Below the pieces are notes generated by a model that saw nothing but the letters and a program-made list of their open reading frames with translations, ran no database searches and was not told where the DNA came from. From Paenibacillus flagellatus (GTDB lineage: Bacteria > Bacillota > Bacilli > Paenibacillales > NBRC-103111): DNA of 64,000 nt. A program made the position numbers and the translations under genes. Below, piece by piece: positions 60,007 to 64,000 of this stretch (positions are counted from its first letter, which is position 1; the number at the start of each line of letters is the position of its first letter). The stretch spans positions 186,001 through 250,000 of the forward strand of contig NZ_QJVJ01000003.1 in the NCBI RefSeq assembly GCF_003217775.1, given 5' to 3'.

Positions 60007-60052
60007 GTTAAACCAAAGTTAAACTGGACCTCCTCGCACGGCGAACTATAAT
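60007..60052 (+). promoter_or_regulatory. Candidate promoter with GTTAAAC direct repeats
   Basis: GTTAAAC occurs at 60007-60013 and 60018-60024, 11 bp apart, i.e. one DNA turn. TGGACC (60025-60030), 16 bp, TATAAT (60047-60052) follows. The repeats just before the -35 look like an activator site for the FAD oxidoreductase gene. Confidence 0.5.
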
Positions 60053-60089
60053 AGGAACCGACAGTCCAACCGCCAAGGAGGAAACGCTC

Positions 60090-61496
60090 ATGTCCAATCA
60101 AGCCATTCGTACGATTACCGTCCCGTCTCAGCAGCTTCCGGTCCGCCATACGCCCGGCGTCGTCGTCGTCGGGGGCGGCGCCTCCGGCGTCGCGGCCGCG
60201 ATCGCCGCCGCCCGCAACGGAGCCGAAACGCTCCTGATCGAACAGCGAGGCTACCTCGGGGGCATGGGAACGGCGGCGCTCGTCCCCGCCTTTTGCCCGT
60301 ATACGGACGGCGAGAAGCCGGTCATCCGCGGCATCGGGCTCGAGCTGCTGGAGAAGATGAAGCTGGCCGCCGGCGACCGCTTTCTGAACCGGTACAAAGA
60401 CCGGCTCGACTGGGTACCGATCGACGTCGAGACGCTGAAGCGCGTCTACGACGAAGCCGTCCTGGACAGCGGAGCGAAGCTGCTGTTCCATACCGTCGCG
60501 GATCAAGTGCTGCTCGACGGCGACCGCATCGACGGACTCGTCATCAGCAACAAATCCGGCCGTTCCGTCGTGCAAGCGAAGCTGTATATCGATGCGACGG
60601 GAGATGCGGACTTGGCCGCTCTCGCCGGCGTCCCTTTCCAGCTCGGCGGCGAGCAAGGAGAGCTACAGCCCGGAACGATGTGCTTCGTCGTCACGGGGGC
60701 CGACAAGGACCGCTTCGACCGGTTTATCCGGGAAACCGGCCAGCACCCGCAGCTGGAGGAGCTGGTTACCGCCGCCCAGCGGGACGGCGAGCTGCCCGAG
60801 GGGAGGAAGCGCATTTCCGGTATCGCGTGGATTACCGATTCCGTCGCGGGCTTCAACTTCGGCCATATTTTCGACATCGACGGGACGAAGGCCGAGGATT
60901 TGACTCGCGCCGCGGTCGAAGGCCGCAGGCTGATCGACACGCAAATCCGGTTTTTGCGGCGTCGCGTGCCGGGCTTCGAAAACATTCATCTCGTCCATTC
61001 CGGCGACCAGATCGGCATCCGCGAGACGCGCCGCATTCAGGGCGATTATACGCTTGTCGTCGAAGATTTTTTGTCGATGCGCACGTTCGAGGACGATATC
61101 GCGCGGAACTCGTACTTCATCGACATCCATTTGGCCAATGCGGGCAGCACGATGACGATCAAGCATTTGCCGAAGGGCCAGTCCCACGGCGTCCCTTACC
61201 GCTGCATGCTGCCGAAAGGCAAATCGAACCTGATCGTAGCCGGGCGTTCGGTCTCCTCCGACCGGCCGGTTCAAGGATCGCTGCGGGTGATGCCGAACTG
61301 CTTCGCCATGGGCCAAGCGGCCGGGGTGGCCGCTTCGATGGCCGGGGCCGCCGGCGTCGGCTTCCGCGAAGTGCCGGTGCGGGAGCTGCAGCGCAAGCTG
61401 ATCGAGCAAGGGGCGTGGCTGGGTGAGCGGCCGGGGCAGGCCGGTATCGTCAGGCCCGTAGCGGCGGGAGCGGTGGCGTACGAAGAGGAGGCATGA
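60090..61496 (+). CDS. FAD-dependent oxidoreductase (FAD_oxidored family)
   Basis: 468 aa behind AAGGAGGAAA. The N-terminal dinucleotide-binding motif VVVVGGGASGVAAAIAAARNG (~27-47) with the following acidic residue in LLIEQRGYLGGMGT matches the FAD_oxidored group. IDATGDADLAALAGVPFQLG (~168-187) and the C-terminal VAGRSVSSDRPVQGSLRVMP are also conserved in this group, found in many carbohydrate islands of Paenibacillaceae. Substrate unknown; several relatives lie next to glycan genes. Single gene with its own promoter. Confidence 0.87.
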   Translation: MSNQAIRTITVPSQQLPVRHTPGVVVVGGGASGVAAAIAAARNGAETLLIEQRGYLGGMGTAALVPAFCPYTDGEKPVIRGIGLELLEKMKLAAGDRFLNRYKDRLDWVPIDVETLKRVYDEAVLDSGAKLLFHTVADQVLLDGDRIDGLVISNKSGRSVVQAKLYIDATGDADLAALAGVPFQLGGEQGELQPGTMCFVVTGADKDRFDRFIRETGQHPQLEELVTAAQRDGELPEGRKRISGIAWITDSVAGFNFGHIFDIDGTKAEDLTRAAVEGRRLIDTQIRFLRRRVPGFENIHLVHSGDQIGIRETRRIQGDYTLVVEDFLSMRTFEDDIARNSYFIDIHLANAGSTMTIKHLPKGQSHGVPYRCMLPKGKSNLIVAGRSVSSDRPVQGSLRVMPNCFAMGQAAGVAASMAGAAGVGFREVPVRELQRKLIEQGAWLGERPGQAGIVRPVAAGAVAYEEEA

Positions 61497-61519
61497 TCGC
61501 CGATGCGGCGGACGACCGC

Positions 61520-62509
61520 TTAAAGCGGTGCCGTTCCCGACAGCGCGGATTCCGCAATGATCGCGGCGAATGACAGCGTCAACGCGTACAAGGAAAAACG
61601 GAACGTGCCTTTCGCCCATCGGGCTTCGTCCTTCGCGGTTAAGCCTCGCACGCACATCACGAACCAGACGAGGAGAAGACCGGTGGCGAAAGCCGTAAAG
61701 AACGGTCCCCCGTAACCGAAACGATACAGGAGGCCGGGAATCGGCAGCAGTGCCGCGGCATACGGCAGCATTTGGAGCTTCGTGCGGCGAACGCCCTTCA
61801 CGACGGGAAGCAGCGGATAGCCGGCCGCCCGGTACTCCTCCCGCTTCAAAATGCCGAGCGCCCAAAAATGCGGCGGCTGCCAAGCGAACATCAACAAGAA
61901 CAGCAGCCAAGCGCCGGCGTCCAATTCGCCCGATACGCTGCAATAGCCGATCATCGGAGGCATCGCCCCGGCGACGCCTCCGACCGACGTGCTCCACGTC
62001 GATCTCGGCTTCAGCCAAAGCGTATAGACGACATCGTAGACGAACAGACCGACGATGCCGAGCAGCATGCACAGCGGATTGACGAGGACGTACAGCAGAA
62101 GGAGGCCGCTTCCGGCCGCCGCCGCCGCGGCGCCTGCAACGATTCGGGGCGATAGCCGCCCGGACGGCAGCGCGCGGCTGCGGGTTCGGGCCATGCGCGT
62201 ATCCCGGTGCCGGTCGAGCACGTTGTTCGTCATCGACGCGGCCGCGACGATCAGCGCCGTCCCGACGAGCATATAGACGAAAGCGGGAAATCCGAACGGT
62301 CGGCCGGTCGCGAGAAAGCCGCCCGCGACGGCGGCGAACAGGTTGGACATCAGAATGCCCGGCTTGACGACGGTTTTCCAATCGCTCCATCTCGAAGGGA
62401 CGGAGGCCGACCGGGAAGCCGTGTTTTCGTCATCGTTCGCGGATTCGTACTTGTTCACGTTCTTATTCGCGTTCTTGTTCACGTTCCATGCATTCTTCTC
62501 GTTCCGCAC
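61520..62509 (-). CDS. ctaB: Protoheme IX farnesyltransferase (heme O synthase)
   Basis: 329 aa integral membrane enzyme of the UbiA superfamily that adds a farnesyl group to heme B for cytochrome oxidase. NNVLDRHRDTRMARTRSR (first Asp-rich prenyl-PP site) and YTLWLKPRSTWSTSVGGVAG, AMPPMIGYCS, FAWQPPHFWALGIL are diagnostic. The GTG start follows AGGAGGAGGGGG. The first ~40 residues are an Asn/Lys-rich low-complexity extension (NVNKNANKNVNKYESAND) longer than in typical members; internal GTG codons at V10 and V18 are alternative starts. It follows a 66-aa ORF and yggS; ctaA and oxidase genes are not in the window. Confidence 0.93.
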   Translation of the reverse strand: MRNEKNAWNVNKNANKNVNKYESANDDENTASRSASVPSRWSDWKTVVKPGILMSNLFAAVAGGFLATGRPFGFPAFVYMLVGTALIVAAASMTNNVLDRHRDTRMARTRSRALPSGRLSPRIVAGAAAAAAGSGLLLLYVLVNPLCMLLGIVGLFVYDVVYTLWLKPRSTWSTSVGGVAGAMPPMIGYCSVSGELDAGAWLLFLLMFAWQPPHFWALGILKREEYRAAGYPLLPVVKGVRRTKLQMLPYAAALLPIPGLLYRFGYGGPFFTAFATGLLLVWFVMCVRGLTAKDEARWAKGTFRFSLYALTLSFAAIIAESALSGTAPL

Positions 62510-62536
62510 GCGCGTTCGCCCCCTCCTCCTGCCGAG

Positions 62537-62737
62537 TTACCCGGAATCGTTCCCTTTCCGGGCCAGCAGCGTCATTTGCTCTTCGATGATCCGCAGCAAA
62601 AATTCGCAATCTTCGATTTCCGTCCGGTTATGGTCCTTTTTGTGCCAGTTCAAGCAAAACCGGACATGCTCCCTCCACTGCTCCAGCTCGTCGTACGTGC
62701 AGGCCCGTACCCGTTCATGTTCATGCTCGCGATGCAT
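62537..62737 (-). CDS. 66-aa hypothetical protein, His/Glu-rich and helical
   Basis: The ATG follows GGGGAGGT with 8-base spacing. MHREHEHERVRACTYDELEQW and CLNWHKKDHNRTEIEDCEFL give a helical, charged protein with several His and three Cys; no family is recognised. It begins 5 bp after the yggS stop and ends 27 bp before ctaB, so it belongs to the same operon. Confidence 0.7.
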   Translation of the reverse strand: MHREHEHERVRACTYDELEQWREHVRFCLNWHKKDHNRTEIEDCEFLLRIIEEQMTLLARKGNDSG

Positions 62738-62742
62738 GTGGA

Positions 62743-63426
62743 TTACCTCCCCGCCCAGATCGACCCGAGCCGAAGCCAGGTGGCGCCTTCTTCGACGGCG
62801 ACCTCGAAGTCGCCCGACATGCCCATGGACAAATGCTCGACCGGATACGGAAACGGATTTTGCGCGTTCAATCGGTCTCTAAGCTTCCTCAACCCTTCGA
62901 AAACCGGTCTGGCCGCTTCGGGGCGGTCCGCGAGCGGGGCCATCGTCATCAAACCGACGACCCGGATATGGGGCAGACGGGCGACTTGATCGGCGAAATC
63001 GAACAGCTCCTCGGGCTTCAACCCGTATTTGCTTGTCTCTCCTGAGACGTTAACCTGGACAAAGCATCGCACGGCTCGGTCCAAGACAGCCGCCCGCCTT
63101 TCGATTTCGTGCGCGAGCGGCAGCCGGTCGAGCGAATGAACGTAGTCGAAGCGCGAAATGACGTCTTTGACTTTGTTCGTCTGCAGATGACCGATATAGT
63201 GCCACGTTCCCCGCGAATGAAGCGCCTCCCACTTGTCCCGGGCGTCCGGCCAACGGCTTTCGCCGATATGGGAAGCGCCGCCGAGCTCCATCAGCCGTTC
63301 GGCTTCATGCAGCGTAAGGTGTTTGGTGACGGCGACGACGCTCACTTCATCCCGGCTGCGGCCGCTGCGCCGGCACGCCTCCCGGATTCGCCGTTCGACG
63401 GCTTCCATCCGCTCCTTCGCCTCCAT
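62743..63426 (-). CDS. yggS: YggS/PLPBP-type pyridoxal phosphate homeostasis protein
   Basis: 227 aa. PLP is bound by K35 in VSVVAVTKHLTLHEAERL; GTWHYIGHLQTNK (~73-85) and SMGMSGDFEVAVEEGATWLR (phosphate-binding region, ~200-219) are family signatures. The protein buffers free PLP and affects amino-acid and keto-acid metabolism. The usual IGENRVQ motif appears here as IGESRWPD. It is 26 bp after pdxS, a direct link between PLP synthesis and PLP handling. Confidence 0.93.
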   Translation of the reverse strand: MEAKERMEAVERRIREACRRSGRSRDEVSVVAVTKHLTLHEAERLMELGGASHIGESRWPDARDKWEALHSRGTWHYIGHLQTNKVKDVISRFDYVHSLDRLPLAHEIERRAAVLDRAVRCFVQVNVSGETSKYGLKPEELFDFADQVARLPHIRVVGLMTMAPLADRPEAARPVFEGLRKLRDRLNAQNPFPYPVEHLSMGMSGDFEVAVEEGATWLRLGSIWAGR

Positions 63427-63452
63427 CGTATCCGCCTCCTTCCGACCGGCTG

Positions 63453-64000
63453 TTACCAGCCGCGGTCCTGCATCCGTTCCGCCGCCTGCAGCCGGGATAT
63501 TTCGATTCCTTTCATCGGCGCGCCCAAGTTTTTGGACACGTTCGCGATCAGCTCGTAGTCCGTAAAGTGCGTCGCCGCCTGCACGATGGCGCGGGCGAAT
63601 TTCTCCGGCTGGTCCGATTTGAATATGCCCGAACCGACGAACACGCCGTCGGCGCCGAGCGTCATCATCAGCGCCGCATCGGCGGGAGTGGCGACGCCGC
63701 CCGCGGCGAAATTGACGACGGGCAGCTTCCCGGTCTCGTGGACGTGAAGCAGCAGCTCGTAAGGGGCGCCGAGCTGTTTCGCTTCCGCCATCAGCTCGTC
63801 CTTGCTCATCGCCTGCACCTTGCGGATTTGCCCCGTCATCATGCGCATATGCCGCACCGCTTCCACGATGTTGCCCGTCCCCGGCTCTCCCTTCGTGCGG
63901 ATCATGGACGCTCCTTCGCCGATCCGGCGAAGCGCCTCGCCCAAATCGCGCGCTCCGCAGACGAACGGCACCGTAAAATCGCGCTTGTCGATATGATAGC
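63453..64000 (-). CDS. pdxS: Pyridoxal 5'-phosphate synthase, PdxS subunit (C-terminal part, cut by window edge)
   Basis: About 182 residues are visible. [60 protein letters not shown] and [20 protein letters not shown] are near-invariant PdxS blocks; the lysine in [10 protein letters not shown] is the second active-site lysine. PdxS makes PLP from ribose 5-phosphate, glyceraldehyde 3-phosphate and ammonia from PdxT. The gene downstream is yggS, not the usual pdxT. Confidence 0.97.
   Translation of the reverse strand, partial: YHIDKRDFTVPFVCGARDLGEALRRIGEGASMIRTKGEPGTGNIVEAVRHMRMMTGQIRKVQAMSKDELMAEAKQLGAPYELLLHVHETGKLPVVNFAAGGVATPADAALMMTLGADGVFVGSGIFKSDQPEKFARAIVQAATHFTDYELIANVSKNLGAPMKGIEISRLQAAERMQDRGW

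Noticed and set aside
1-64000. Search for tRNA, rRNA, IS elements, phage or CRISPR-Cas genes
   Set aside because: No transposase, integrase, Cas protein or RNA gene was recognised by reading both strands.

Overview
The window looks like a chromosomal segment of a GC-rich, spore-forming Firmicute of the Paenibacillaceae (Paenibacillus/Cohnella type). The reasons are consistent AGGAGG-like ribosome binding sites, several LplB/YtcP-type sugar importers with lipoprotein binding components, YesM/YesN-type two-component systems, two secreted proteins with the FIMAH-like C-terminal domain common in this family, and a collagen-like, spore-coat-like cluster. Genus and species cannot be fixed from sequence reading alone. 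No rRNA, tRNA, CRISPR array, insertion sequence or phage gene was recognised.

Layout. 1-2.7 kb: partial Nudix hydrolase, a DUF1835/DUF3658 protein, and a divergent NAD(P)H-quinone oxidoreductase/MarR pair sharing two operator-like palindromes. 2.8-7.1 kb: a GntR/LacI hybrid repressor divergent from a GH38 alpha-mannosidase. 7.1-18.0 kb: import system A (binding protein, two permeases) followed by a 1.6-kaa secreted beta-helix protein, divergent from a membrane-anchored AraC sensor-regulator. 18.1-23.4 kb: a tightly coupled operon (aldo/keto reductase, unknown 651-aa protein, fuconolactonase-like amidohydrolase, frameshifted small protein) divergent from an AraC regulator. 23.5-25.8 kb: three genes with spore-surface character, including a collagen/Sm-like/beta-propeller protein. 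25.9-35.1 kb: import system B with an unknown 662-aa protein, an AraC regulator and a DUF4855 secreted protein; a 39-bp motif conserved at 36 positions lies upstream of both target transcription units. 35.4-39.6 kb: WYL regulator/MFS exporter pair, small membrane protein, MocR-type regulator.

39.7-46.7 kb: import system C, binding protein-permease-permease-histidine kinase-response regulator. 46.9-48.7 kb: DoxX and CDGSH genes behind a strong promoter with two perfect GACACC-N4-GGTGTC operators, then a GH42 remnant. 48.8-56.7 kb: import system D, in the order kinase-regulator-binding protein-permease-permease-GH105, the order of Bacillus subtilis yesMNOPQR (rhamnogalacturonan-oligosaccharide use). 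56.9-64.0 kb: DoxX-like protein, DUF1232 protein, MFS exporter, GNAT acetyltransferase, FAD-dependent oxidoreductase, and a pdxS-yggS-small ORF-ctaB cluster running off the right edge.

Taken together, about 50 kb is a Gram-positive polysaccharide-utilisation island. Secreted proteins cut or bind plant polymer, four ABC importers take up oligosaccharides, cytoplasmic GH38/GH105 and two uncharacterised enzyme-like proteins degrade them, and five kinds of local sensor control the units. None of the four importers has an ATPase gene here, so they probably share an MsmX-type ATPase encoded elsewhere.
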